This document shows, in pieces, positions 1 to 6,986 of a DNA stretch of 17,444 nt. The stretch is from an uncultured Collinsella sp. (GTDB lineage: Bacteria > Actinomycetota > Coriobacteriia > Coriobacteriales > Coriobacteriaceae), in the NCBI GenBank assembly GCA_902489295.1, contig CABTZM010000022.1, positions 1-17,444 on the forward strand. Reading direction: 5' to 3'. The stretch's first letter is position 1. Each line of letters opens with the position of its first letter. Under the pieces are notes generated by a model. It was not told the DNA's origin. It searched no databases and saw only the letters and a program-made list of their open reading frames with translations. The position numbers were made by a program, and so were the translations under genes.

Positions 1-2
1 AA

Positions 3-39
3 AACCACCACAAAGGTGCCTGTCCCCTTTGTGGTGGTT
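3..39 (-). terminator. Hairpin terminator of the LuxR-type gene
   Basis: A perfect 14-bp inverted repeat (arms 3-16 and 26-39, AACCACCACAAAGG and its complement) with a 9-base loop. Read on the minus strand it starts three bases after the stop codon of the LuxR-type gene and is followed by TTTT at the window edge, as expected for an intrinsic terminator. The long AT-containing arms also resemble a dispersed palindromic repeat, so it may be a repeat element used as a terminator. Confidence 0.65.
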
Positions 40-41
40 GG

Positions 42-1586
42 CTAGTCTTGGGGCGTCCAGGACCAGAAGAAGTTGATGAGGGCCACGCGCGAGGCGGCAC
101 CGGTCTTTTTGTTGATCGAGGCGATGTGGCGGTAGAGCGTAGAACGCGAAAGGAAGAGCGCTGCCGCAACGTCCTGCACGCTGTCGTCCGATACGACCAG
201 CGCCTCCAGCACATCGCGCTCGCGCTTCGTAAGTCCAAAGGCGGCTACAAAGCCGTCGAGTCGATCGTCAAACGAAAGCTCCGGCGCCTCCAGGGGCACC
301 GTGTCGGCCTGACCGGGCGCACGGCTCACGCCAAGATCGTCGGTGGCAAACGCCAGTCCGCCGTGCGCAGCCTCGCCCTCGGCACCTTGTCCAAACTGCC
401 CCAGTAGCGAGATCGCAATGCCGACAAACAGCACGAGTACGACACCCACCGCCATCAGCACGTTTTGGCTCGAGATAATCGCCACCGCCGGAGCCGTCAC
501 AAGCATTGAGCAAATGTTGTTGATAACGCGGCCCATGCACGGCCACAAATACGACCAGCGCGCATACATCGAAATCGCGGCGAACTTCGCGGTGAAGAAC
601 ACCACGAAAAAGCCCGTGCCCAGGTAAAAGATAATCGTGGCGGCGAGCGCATTACCGCCGTTGCCATCGGTGATAAGCACAAAGAACGAGAGCGTGGACA
701 GCATGGCGGCGCACGTCATGATGATATTCATATACGAGCGTCCGCGCAGGTCATACAGGGCGCCGGCGGCAAGTGCACTCACAACTAGCAGCAAGCGCGG
801 CCAGTCACCCAGGTCGATAGCGCCGGCGGCATGCGAGGTCGTAAGACCGGCATTGAGAGCCGCGAATACGCCGGTAAGGCAGGCGGTCGCCACCGTCAAG
901 CGCACTACGGCACCTTGGAAGGCCGCCTTTGCCTCGGGATTATCGCGCCACTTGGCGCCATGCTCCGACGCATCGACCGATAGCTCGGCAATCTCGGCTT
1001 CGAACTCGGGCGCGGACTCATCACGCAATTTAGCTCGGCGGGTACCGTGAAGCAGCCCAACCAGTGCAATCGCACAGACGATCAAAACAGACTGTTGAGG
1101 AACACCCGCAGGCATCACCATATGGTTGAGCACCTGTACCAAAATGCCCGCAGCATAAGAAAGCGCTACGGCACGCGCCAGACAAGGCGTCTGCGCAAAA
1201 CGCCGCGCCAGATTGGCATGGGCGGTCGATCCGCAGTAGCCCAAGGCGCAGCACGCCACCAGACCGCCCGCAATCACGACCTGGAACTGCACCGCCATGA
1301 TCAGCAGCAGCAATGCCGACACCAACAGCACGCCCGTCATATCGCTCGTCGCATCGATTGCCTGGGGACGACGGTAGTACAGGAAAGGACGCGCAAAATA
1401 GCCGATCACGCTCGCGCCGACAACGATGCTCTCGTAGATAACAACCTCGTTCGCTGGCACAAACTCGGCCACGCGTGCGTCAAAGAGGTACTCGCCGGCC
1501 AAAAACGTGAAAAAGAAAAGCGCCAGGCACAGAATCTCCCGTATGCCCCGGCGCAAATATGCGGTTGTGTCTCCCAGGTCCCTCAT
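42..1586 (-). CDS. LuxR-family transcriptional regulator with 12-helix membrane domain
   Basis: A predicted membrane-bound transcription factor of 514 residues. The N-terminal ~400 residues form about twelve hydrophobic helices in two groups of six, separated by an acidic cytoplasmic linker (many Glu/Asp near residues 190-215), an MFS-like layout. The last ~65 residues are a LuxR/GerE helix-turn-helix: LTKRERDVLEAL, then the recognition helix region FLSRSTLYRHIASINKKTG. There is no receiver domain or kinase domain. I chose the ATG at 1586 because a GGTGGGGG sequence lies just upstream; the longer ATG at 1622 has no ribosome site. This architecture is greatly expanded in Coriobacteriia such as Eggerthella and Collinsella; targets and ligands are mostly unknown. 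It probably senses a small molecule through the membrane domain, but nothing in the sequence names the ligand. A hairpin terminator follows directly. Confidence 0.9.
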   Translation of the reverse strand: MRDLGDTTAYLRRGIREILCLALFFFTFLAGEYLFDARVAEFVPANEVVIYESIVVGASVIGYFARPFLYYRRPQAIDATSDMTGVLLVSALLLLIMAVQFQVVIAGGLVACCALGYCGSTAHANLARRFAQTPCLARAVALSYAAGILVQVLNHMVMPAGVPQQSVLIVCAIALVGLLHGTRRAKLRDESAPEFEAEIAELSVDASEHGAKWRDNPEAKAAFQGAVVRLTVATACLTGVFAALNAGLTTSHAAGAIDLGDWPRLLLVVSALAAGALYDLRGRSYMNIIMTCAAMLSTLSFFVLITDGNGGNALAATIIFYLGTGFFVVFFTAKFAAISMYARWSYLWPCMGRVINNICSMLVTAPAVAIISSQNVLMAVGVVLVLFVGIAISLLGQFGQGAEGEAAHGGLAFATDDLGVSRAPGQADTVPLEAPELSFDDRLDGFVAAFGLTKRERDVLEALVVSDDSVQDVAAALFLSRSTLYRHIASINKKTGAASRVALINFFWSWTPQD

Positions 1587-1696
1587 GGTAACCCCCACCC
1601 GCTTAGATGTCCGGAAAACCATTTTAATGGAGAACGGGTCTTAGTATCCACGCAATGCCCGAACTGTTACGCATCCGGCGCAAATGCCCCAACAGC

Positions 1697-1763
1697 AGTT
1701 GCGGTGAAATACGGACTGTTTACTGCCGATATGGCCGAAATCAAACCGTATTTCACCGCAACT
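1697..1763. repeat. Inverted repeat A (18-bp perfect arms)
   Basis: Arms 1697-1714 (AGTTGCGGTGAAATACGG) and 1746-1763 are perfectly complementary around a 31-base centre. The outer 16 bases are shared with inverted repeats B and C, which shows a dispersed palindromic family. It lies in the 356-base gap between the DUF4038 gene and the LuxR-type gene. It has no T-run on either strand, so it is not a classical terminator. Apart from repeats A and B I see nothing in this gap. Confidence 0.85.
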
Positions 1764-1791
1764 CAGAGCCTTGCCCCAGATACGCCAACTC

Positions 1792-1859
1792 AAGTTGCGG
1801 TGAAATAGTTCCTGTTGGCCGGCCCGGGCTGTCATTTAGGAACTATTCCACCGCAACTT
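1792..1859. repeat. Inverted repeat B (22-bp arms, one mismatch)
   Basis: Arms 1792-1813 (starting AAGTTGCGGTGAAATAG) and 1838-1859 are complementary except for one A/C position, which would be a G-U pair in minus-strand RNA. The centre contains overlapping GC palindromes (GGCCGGCC, GCCCGGGC). It lies 28 bases from repeat A, downstream of the minus-strand DUF4038 gene, and matches repeat C at 8576-8644 in both arms and in the loop edges. Confidence 0.85.
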
Positions 1860-1942
1860 ATAAAGGGGACTGGGTTGTTGTGTCGGAGAAAGGAGGGAGG
1901 CATCCGGGCCGAAGGGTGAAGCTCGGGATCGAAACGCGGGCG

Positions 1943-3256
1943 TTAGCGCTCGGGAGTCAAGATCACCAGGGCGTCGTGCTCAAAGGGATGCTGAGCCACG
2001 CGCACGGTACCGTCGCCATTGTCGCGAACGGGCAGCTTGGCGATACGCTTGGCCTCCATGTCGAGCGCCGTCGCCGACCAGCCGCGCGCAGCGTCGAGCT
2101 TAAACGTAAGCGCCGTGGTACGCGGCAGATAGGTAACGACGCGATCGCCAATACGCGCCACACGAATGGCCTCGCGTGCGTCGTCGAGCAGCTCCTGTGC
2201 CGGGACCACGGCGAGGGCGTCGTCGCACGCCGTAGCGCCCAAGCCGGCAAGCACGTGCTCGATGGCGGCAAAGTCCCACACGCCCGCAAACTGCAGGCAC
2301 TCCTGCCAGCGGAACGGCATGTCAAAGCCCTCGCCCAGGACCGAGCCCTGGCTGCGAGACGTCTGCCAGTTCCACACGCCGTGTGCGCCGTAGGTCACGC
2401 CCGCGCTGGCGCCGGCAAGGATCGACGACCACACGCTCGCGCGGCAATCCTGCGCGGTAAAACGCCAGTACACGTTGCGCGACGCGCCCATCTGCTCGTA
2501 GCAGGGCTCGGAGTTGACCATCGGCTTTTTGGGATAGTTGGCGATAAAATCCTGCGGCAGGTGCCAGGCCTCGGGCTGGCCCTCGTAGTTGTGGCCGGGC
2601 TGGAACATGTAGAAGTCCAGGCGGTCCAGGTACTGCGCCGGGATGGTGCGGTTACCGCGGTTGATATGCATGGTGCGCAGAGCCTCGGGGGCACGTTTGA
2701 TGACCTCATCGAGCGCATCCTCGTAATAGGCAATTGCCTCGTCACCGGCAAAGTCGGTATCGCCCGTCACCACGTAGACGGGGTCGAACTCGCCCAAGTT
2801 CTCGACCACGCGGGCAACGTGGGCGCGAACCTCCTCGCGCGGCATAACCTCGGCACCGCAACGCTCGGCAATCTTGGCACCCCAGGTGCCGGGCACGTAG
2901 TTGCACCACATGAGCACGAGCGCCGGACGAATGCCGTGCTCGACGGCAGCGCGGCACATGTCGGCGGCGCGGTCCCAGTACGCCTGGTTGGGACGGGACC
3001 AATCAAAGTGCACGCCGTCCTCGCTGGCATAGGGCCAAATACCCAGATCGGGGCAGCAGCGATCCCACTGCGGCAACGTGTTTATCTGCAGCACGTTCAT
3101 GCCCTGCTCGGCGCGGCGGGTCAGATAGTAGTCCCAGTCGGCCTCGGGGATGCTGGTAAACGCACTCCAGCACGTATCGGCAAACCAAAAGAACGGCTTG
3201 CCCTCGCACAAAAAGCCATCCTGACGACCATTAACGGTCAGTTTTCCCAAACTCAT
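1943..3256 (-). CDS. DUF4038 / GH140-like glycoside hydrolase, cytoplasmic
   Basis: A 437-residue protein of the DUF4038 family with a small C-terminal beta domain of the kind annotated as a putative collagen-binding domain. The N-terminus reads LTVNGRQDGFLCEGKPFFWFADTCW, split here only as a description: a short beta strand followed by the FFWFADTCW motif typical of the TIM barrel start. Further family marks are VLMWCNYVPGTWG, VVTGDTDFAGDE and NSEPCYE, with Glu250 and Glu254 as candidate active-site residues. Characterised members (GH140) are apiosidases acting on rhamnogalacturonan II, but DUF4038 is broad, so the substrate is open. No signal peptide is present, so it should act in the cytoplasm. 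The ATG at 3256 is preferred over upstream in-frame starts because AAAGGA lies seven bases before it. It lies downstream of the PTS gene on the same strand but beyond a strong terminator, so it may have its own promoter. Confidence 0.85.
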   Translation of the reverse strand: MSLGKLTVNGRQDGFLCEGKPFFWFADTCWSAFTSIPEADWDYYLTRRAEQGMNVLQINTLPQWDRCCPDLGIWPYASEDGVHFDWSRPNQAYWDRAADMCRAAVEHGIRPALVLMWCNYVPGTWGAKIAERCGAEVMPREEVRAHVARVVENLGEFDPVYVVTGDTDFAGDEAIAYYEDALDEVIKRAPEALRTMHINRGNRTIPAQYLDRLDFYMFQPGHNYEGQPEAWHLPQDFIANYPKKPMVNSEPCYEQMGASRNVYWRFTAQDCRASVWSSILAGASAGVTYGAHGVWNWQTSRSQGSVLGEGFDMPFRWQECLQFAGVWDFAAIEHVLAGLGATACDDALAVVPAQELLDDAREAIRVARIGDRVVTYLPRTTALTFKLDAARGWSATALDMEAKRIAKLPVRDNGDGTVRVAQHPFEHDALVILTPER

Positions 3257-3393
3257 CTGCATGTCCTTTCGCTCGATAAAGGAATTGCGAACCGGCAGAT
3301 TCTTTCGCGCCCACACCTGACACAAAAGCCCCCGTCGCTTAGCAAGCCCCGGCAGGCGGGCGCTACTCGCTCACTCCAGTCTACCTTGCAAAA

Positions 3394-3425
3394 GGGCCCC
3401 GCCGGGCTTGTGCCTGACGGGGCCC
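3394..3425 (-). terminator. Intrinsic terminator of the PTS gene
   Basis: A 14-bp stem, with one mismatch and one G-T pair (3394-3407 with 3412-3425), around a TTGT loop, very GC-rich (GGGCCCCG outer arm). On the minus strand it is followed by TTTT and lies about 40 bases after the PTS stop codon. It separates the PTS gene from the DUF4038 gene and would reduce, though perhaps not abolish, readthrough. Confidence 0.85.
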
Positions 3426-3466
3426 TGTCGTGTAGGTAAGGTCGTATGCGACCGAATGGCTTAGCC

Positions 3467-4894
3467 TTAGGCCTCCATCTCGGCGAGCTCCTCCTTGGAG
3501 AAGCCGGAGACAAAGACGACGGCAGCCGCGATGACAAAGGAGATTGCCATACCGACGATAGCCCAGACGGTGTTCATCTGGCCACCCTGCAGGTAGTTGG
3601 TGAAGACCAGGAAGTTGGCGGCACCGCCAGCGAGGTAATAGGTGACGCCCATGAGACCGGAGAACACGGCGCCGATGGCACCACCGATGAACATACCGAA
3701 CATGGTGCGACGGAAGCGCATGAGGATACCGAAGAGCGCGGGCTCGGTGACGCCGCCGGCGATGGCGGAGATGACGTAGCCCAGGGCAAGACCCTTCTCG
3801 TCGGGGTTCTTCATCTTGAGGAAGGCACCGAAGGCGCAGCCCCAGACAGCGGCCATAGCGCAGTTGGTGGAAACGAAGACGAAGGGATCGTAGCCGGCGG
3901 CGATGATCTGAACCTGAGCGAGCAGGATGACGGGCATGTGCATGCCGCAGACCACGAAGAGCTGCCAGAAGGCACCGAGAACGGCCATGACGATCAGGAT
4001 GCCGATGCCGCCGAGGTCAGCAAGGCCAAAGAGGGCGTTGGCAATGAGGCTACCGATCTCGTTACCGAGCGGGGCCAGAACGATGAAGGCGATGGGGATG
4101 GTGACGATCATGGTGCAGAACGGCGTGAAGACCGTGGAGAGCACGTCGGGCATGACCTTCTTAAAGAACTTCTCGACAAAGTACAGGACAGGCACCGAAA
4201 GGATGATCGGCAGGACGGACTGCTGATAGTTGGCAGCAGCGATCTGAATGCCGTAGACGGAGATGATTCCACCGCCATCCTGGGTCGCGACGCTCACGAC
4301 GGACGGGGCCATGAGGGCGCCACCGAGGAGCATGCCCAGAACCGGGGAGGCACCGAGCTTCTTAGCAGCGGCATAACCCAGGTAGATGGGGATAAAGGTA
4401 AACGTGGCCTCGTACAGGGTGGTGTAGAGGAACGTGTAGGTCGGATCGGTGTCGGAGAGAACGCCGAGCATGGTGGGGCCGAGGACCGCAGCGATGGTGC
4501 GGAACAGACCGCCGGCCATGAGCAGCGGGATCAGCTGGGTCATGGAGCCCGACAGATAGTCGAGGATGATGTTCGGCAGGTTCTTGAGCTCGAACTTCTC
4601 CTTGGGAGCGTCGAGGTTCTCGTCGACCGCGGCACCCTGCTTGACGCCGGACATGGCGACGAACTCGGCGAGCACCTTGGGCACGTTCTGGCCGATGATG
4701 ACCTGGAGCTGGCTGCCGGCGAACTGGCAACCCAGAACACCCTTGACCTTCTTGATCTTCTCCACGTCGGCCTTGCTGTTGTCCTTGAGCGTCAGACGCA
4801 AGCGCGTCATGCAGTTGGTGGCGACGGTGACGTTCTCCGCACCGCCCACGAGCTCGAGGACATCGGTGGCAATCTGCTTGTTATCTACTGCCAT
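3467..4894 (-). CDS. PTS sugar transporter, EIIBC of the glucose/sucrose/beta-glucoside superfamily
   Basis: A 475-residue phosphotransferase permease that would import and phosphorylate a sugar. Residues 1-80 are the EIIB domain: the phospho-accepting Cys28 lies in ATNCMTRLRLTLKD, followed by the LGCQF and QVIIG strand motifs. A linker at about 80-105 leads into an EIIC domain of roughly ten helices, with GGVTEPALFG around residue 384 matching the conserved sugar-binding TEP motif. There is no EIIA domain, so phosphate must come from an EIIA encoded elsewhere; no HPr or EI gene is in the window. The ATG at 4894 follows GGGGAGGGG; an upstream in-frame ATG at 4909 lacks a site. The substrate cannot be read from sequence; glucoside-, sucrose- or amino-sugar-type EIIs all share this layout. 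It is divergent from the alpha/beta hydrolase and shares its regulatory region. Confidence 0.93.
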   Translation of the reverse strand: MAVDNKQIATDVLELVGGAENVTVATNCMTRLRLTLKDNSKADVEKIKKVKGVLGCQFAGSQLQVIIGQNVPKVLAEFVAMSGVKQGAAVDENLDAPKEKFELKNLPNIILDYLSGSMTQLIPLLMAGGLFRTIAAVLGPTMLGVLSDTDPTYTFLYTTLYEATFTFIPIYLGYAAAKKLGASPVLGMLLGGALMAPSVVSVATQDGGGIISVYGIQIAAANYQQSVLPIILSVPVLYFVEKFFKKVMPDVLSTVFTPFCTMIVTIPIAFIVLAPLGNEIGSLIANALFGLADLGGIGILIVMAVLGAFWQLFVVCGMHMPVILLAQVQIIAAGYDPFVFVSTNCAMAAVWGCAFGAFLKMKNPDEKGLALGYVISAIAGGVTEPALFGILMRFRRTMFGMFIGGAIGAVFSGLMGVTYYLAGGAANFLVFTNYLQGGQMNTVWAIVGMAISFVIAAAVVFVSGFSKEELAEMEA

Positions 4895-4917
4895 GGGACC
4901 CCTCCCCATATCATCGT

Positions 4918-4943
4918 GTGCCTACTCGTTTGGGCGTAGGCAC
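4918..4943 (-). promoter_or_regulatory. Leader hairpin 2 of the PTS gene
   Basis: A perfect 8-bp inverted repeat (GTGCCTAC at 4918-4925, complement at 4936-4943) with a 10-base loop. It lies 24 bases upstream of the PTS start codon, immediately before its ribosome site, so it would be in the 5' leader if transcription starts near 5029. No T-run follows. Confidence 0.5.
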
Positions 4944-4949
4944 GCCTTT

Positions 4950-4985
4950 GGCTCGGCGACTATAACCCCTTACGGTTGCCGAGCC
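4950..4985 (-). promoter_or_regulatory. Leader hairpin 1 of the PTS gene
   Basis: An 8-bp perfect inverted repeat (GGCTCGGC at 4950-4957 with 4978-4985), extendable to about 11 bp with one mismatch. In minus-strand RNA it precedes leader hairpin 2 by six bases. The pair recalls the structured leaders of antiterminator-controlled PTS genes, but there is no obvious U-run, so control by antitermination is only a possibility. Confidence 0.45.
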
Positions 4986-5000
4986 CTTGGATACGCTGTC

Positions 5001-5358
5001 GTAAACAAAGTGTTTACTGAACGTTTACGGGCTTTAGTTTACACGGAATGCCTAATTTGTGGCAATTTTGCCGTTTGCCGTCCGGTGAACGGTAGGAAAT
5101 CGGGGGTGAACGTACTTGAACAGTAGGGGATTGCCCATTTATCGCTTTATCGCTATATGGCTGTTTACGTGGTCTTTTACTTTGACTGACGCCTCCGCAT
5201 TTTGTTTACTCGTCAACAGAAGCCCTGCTAGATAGTAATAAACGACTGTTTAGTAGTTTGTTGAGTGTTCATTTAGACCGTTTACCGAGTTCATCTGCCT
5301 GTTCTCTAATTCTGTATTACACTAAACATGTTTAGATTGTATTGCCACAGATGTTTAC
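5001..5358. promoter_or_regulatory. Operator cluster of TGTTTAC-type half-sites in the divergent intergenic region
   Basis: The region between the PTS and hydrolase genes is AT-rich and holds repeated GTTTA(C/G) half-sites: 5001-5007 and 5011-5017 (GTAAACA-AAG-TGTTTAC, a perfect inverted repeat), 5023-5028, 5037-5042, 5162-5168, 5203-5209, 5247-5253 (TGTTTAG), 5280-5285, 5322-5335 (CTAAACATGTTTAG, a perfect 14-bp palindrome) and 5352-5358. Several sit at the predicted PTS promoter; the last two lie 50 and 27 bases before the hydrolase start. LacI, ROK and GntR sugar regulators bind sites of this general sort. No regulator gene is adjacent, so the binder is unknown. Confidence 0.65.
5036..5065 (-). 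promoter_or_regulatory. Predicted sigma-70-type promoter for the PTS gene
   Basis: On the minus strand TTGCCA (5065-5060) and TAAACT (5041-5036) are separated by 18 bases, close to a -35/-10 pair. Transcription would start near 5029 and give a leader of about 135 bases. GTTTAC half-sites overlap the -10 box and the start point, as expected for repressor sites. Confidence 0.4.
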
Positions 5359-5384
5359 CGCCTGTGGCGCAAGGGAGGCAGCTC

Positions 5385-6722
5385 ATGAAACTCAAATCGT
5401 GCACCTATGCAACCGTCACCACCTTGGGCGACTTTGGCCCCTGGATCAGCAAAGTCGTGCTCGATTTGCCGTGCACCGTTCGCGCCAACGATATCGATGC
5501 GCGCACCTTCCATATATATGTAGAGCGCCATGAGCGCACGGGTGAGATCCTGATGCGCAAAGAGCGCGGCGCCGACCACGCCGCACCTTCCGTAGGCTAT
5601 GTCGACGTCCTCGCCGCCTATCCGTGCGACGAAAACGGTCGCACGCTCGCCCTTGGCACCCATGTGGCGCTCGAGATCGCCGAGCAGCGCCTGACCAAGA
5701 AGATCGAGGGCAGCGTGATGGGCTCGCGCTTGCTCGACGACCAGCTGCGCATCACGCAGCTCGCGGCCCTTCCCGGCAATGACGGTGACGATCCAACCTG
5801 CGGCCTGGTCTTTGACACCTGCCGCGGCGACATCTGTCCCGCGCTCAAGGGTTGGAGCAATGCCACGCAAAAGACCGCCGTCAACGGCATCGCGCTCGAG
5901 TACGGCTTCTTTGAGCCGAGCTTTAAGGCCGAGGACTCGGCATGCTTCAATCCCTTCGCGCCCGAAGCCACAGTCGTGCCCCAAAAGGCTCCGCTCGTGG
6001 TGTACCTGCACGGAGCCGGCGAGGGCAAGGGCTCCACGCAGGGCGAGGGTGCCACGCGCGCCTATATCGGCAACCGCGTGACGGCCATTAGCCAGGCGCA
6101 AATCCAGCGCTATTTTGGCGGCTTTGCTTGGGTGCTCGTGCCGCAGTCGCCCACATTTTGGATGGACAACGGCGTCGAGCAGCTCGGCCACTCCAACCAG
6201 AGTATCTACTCCCCCGTCATTAAGGCGCTCATCGATGAGTTTGTCGCCGAGCATGCCGACCGCATCGACACCGACCGCATCGTGGTCGCTGGCCTTTCCA
6301 ACGGCGGCTTTATGACGCTGCGCCTGTGCGCCGACTACCCCGATTTCTTCGCCGCGGGCCTTCCCTGCTGCGCGCCGTGGTACAACGCCACGGACGAGGA
6401 TGTCGCCGCCCTTGCAAAGACGCCGCTGTGGTTCACGCACTCCAAGGGCGACGAGCTCGTGGCCCCGCAGGAAACCGTGCTGCCGCTCACGGCTCGCCTG
6501 CGCGCTGCCGGCGCCAACGTGCACCTCACGTACTTTAGCCATGTCGAGGACCTGACCGGGCGCTACCGCGAGGCCGACGGCTCGCCCAAGAAGACGTTCA
6601 ACCATGGCGTGTGGATCCACCAATTCAACGACCTGTGTTATCAAGACTTCGACGGGGGCAACGTTCTCATCGACGGCGAGCCGGTGGGCTGCTGGGAGTG
6701 GTCGGCCAGGGTCGACAGGTAA
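5385..6722 (+). CDS. Alpha/beta hydrolase (prolyl oligopeptidase/esterase type)
   Basis: A 445-residue cytoplasmic serine hydrolase. Residues 1-~170 form a beta-rich N-terminal domain without a recognised name. The catalytic domain begins near residue 200 with PLVVYLHGAGEGKG, an oxyanion-hole type HG motif. The nucleophile elbow is GLSNGG with Ser305, the acid is probably Asp356 in KGDELV, and the base His407 in FNHGVWIH, all in the correct order. The family includes peptidases, carbohydrate esterases and feruloyl/acetyl esterases; the sugar context favours an esterase, but this is inference. There is no signal peptide. The ATG at 5385 follows AGGGAGG at good spacing; the ATG at 5328 lies inside the CTAAACATGTTTAG palindrome and lacks a ribosome site. 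Divergent from the PTS gene with shared operator-like repeats, so the two are likely co-regulated. Confidence 0.85.
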   Translation: MKLKSCTYATVTTLGDFGPWISKVVLDLPCTVRANDIDARTFHIYVERHERTGEILMRKERGADHAAPSVGYVDVLAAYPCDENGRTLALGTHVALEIAEQRLTKKIEGSVMGSRLLDDQLRITQLAALPGNDGDDPTCGLVFDTCRGDICPALKGWSNATQKTAVNGIALEYGFFEPSFKAEDSACFNPFAPEATVVPQKAPLVVYLHGAGEGKGSTQGEGATRAYIGNRVTAISQAQIQRYFGGFAWVLVPQSPTFWMDNGVEQLGHSNQSIYSPVIKALIDEFVAEHADRIDTDRIVVAGLSNGGFMTLRLCADYPDFFAAGLPCCAPWYNATDEDVAALAKTPLWFTHSKGDELVAPQETVLPLTARLRAAGANVHLTYFSHVEDLTGRYREADGSPKKTFNHGVWIHQFNDLCYQDFDGGNVLIDGEPVGCWEWSARVDR

Positions 6723-6734
6723 TTCTGTCCCATC

Positions 6735-6857
6735 GCGGGGACCGGGGCTTAGCTTTGCAAACGTCCTCGGGCATGCATGGGTCGGCGCTTTGCGCTTCGC
6801 GCTGCGCCGACCCATGCCCCCTGTGGAATGTTTGCAAAGCTAAGCCCCGGTCCCCGC
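6735..6857. repeat. 123-base two-part palindrome
   Basis: Perfect 28-bp outer arms (6735-6762 and 6830-6857, beginning GCGGGGACCGGGGCTTAGC) enclose perfect 14-bp inner arms (6775-6788 and 6804-6817, GCATGGGTCGGCGC) and a small apical GCGC stem. The 12-base segments between outer and inner arms are unpaired. It starts 12 bases after the hydrolase stop and lies between two plus-strand genes. No T-run follows. It may terminate or stabilise the hydrolase mRNA, or be a mobile palindromic repeat. The remainder of the gap up to 6986 shows only a small palindrome near 6887-6901 (CCGGCGGGCCGCCGG). Confidence 0.85.
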
Positions 6858-6986
6858 TGCGTTTCCGTTGCTGTTGACCCTGGATGGGCGCTTCCGGCGG
6901 GCCGCCGGGTCGGTGGCGATGGGGGCGTGGGTCCCGTCTTGCCTTGCGCGTAACTGGCTGAAAAGATTTTGGTTGGAGCTGTTCTT

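Noticed and set aside
1697..1859. CRISPR array or phage attachment site
   Set aside because: The units are palindromes with unequal spacing and only two copies; no cas genes, integrase or tRNA gene nearby.
1655..3439. Long plus-strand open frame of 594 residues
   Set aside because: It is antisense to the DUF4038 gene, has His/Arg/Gly/Val-rich composition without domains, and runs through two inverted repeats; a codon-bias shadow.
3446..4939. Long plus-strand open frame of 497 residues over the PTS gene
   Set aside because: Extreme Asp/Glu/Gly/His composition, no domain, and exactly antisense to a clear EIIBC protein.
5328..5385. Longer start of the alpha/beta hydrolase at 5328
   Set aside because: The ATG is inside a palindrome and has no ribosome site, and the added 19 residues are Cys/Arg-rich; the ATG at 5385 has AGGGAGG.
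5355..6815. Minus-strand open frame of 486 residues
   Set aside because: Antisense to the hydrolase with its catalytic triad; no recognisable motif of its own.
6952..6967. Promoter just before the DUF1593 gene
   Set aside because: The TTGCCT/AAAGAT pair scores poorly and would place the transcript start almost on the ribosome site.
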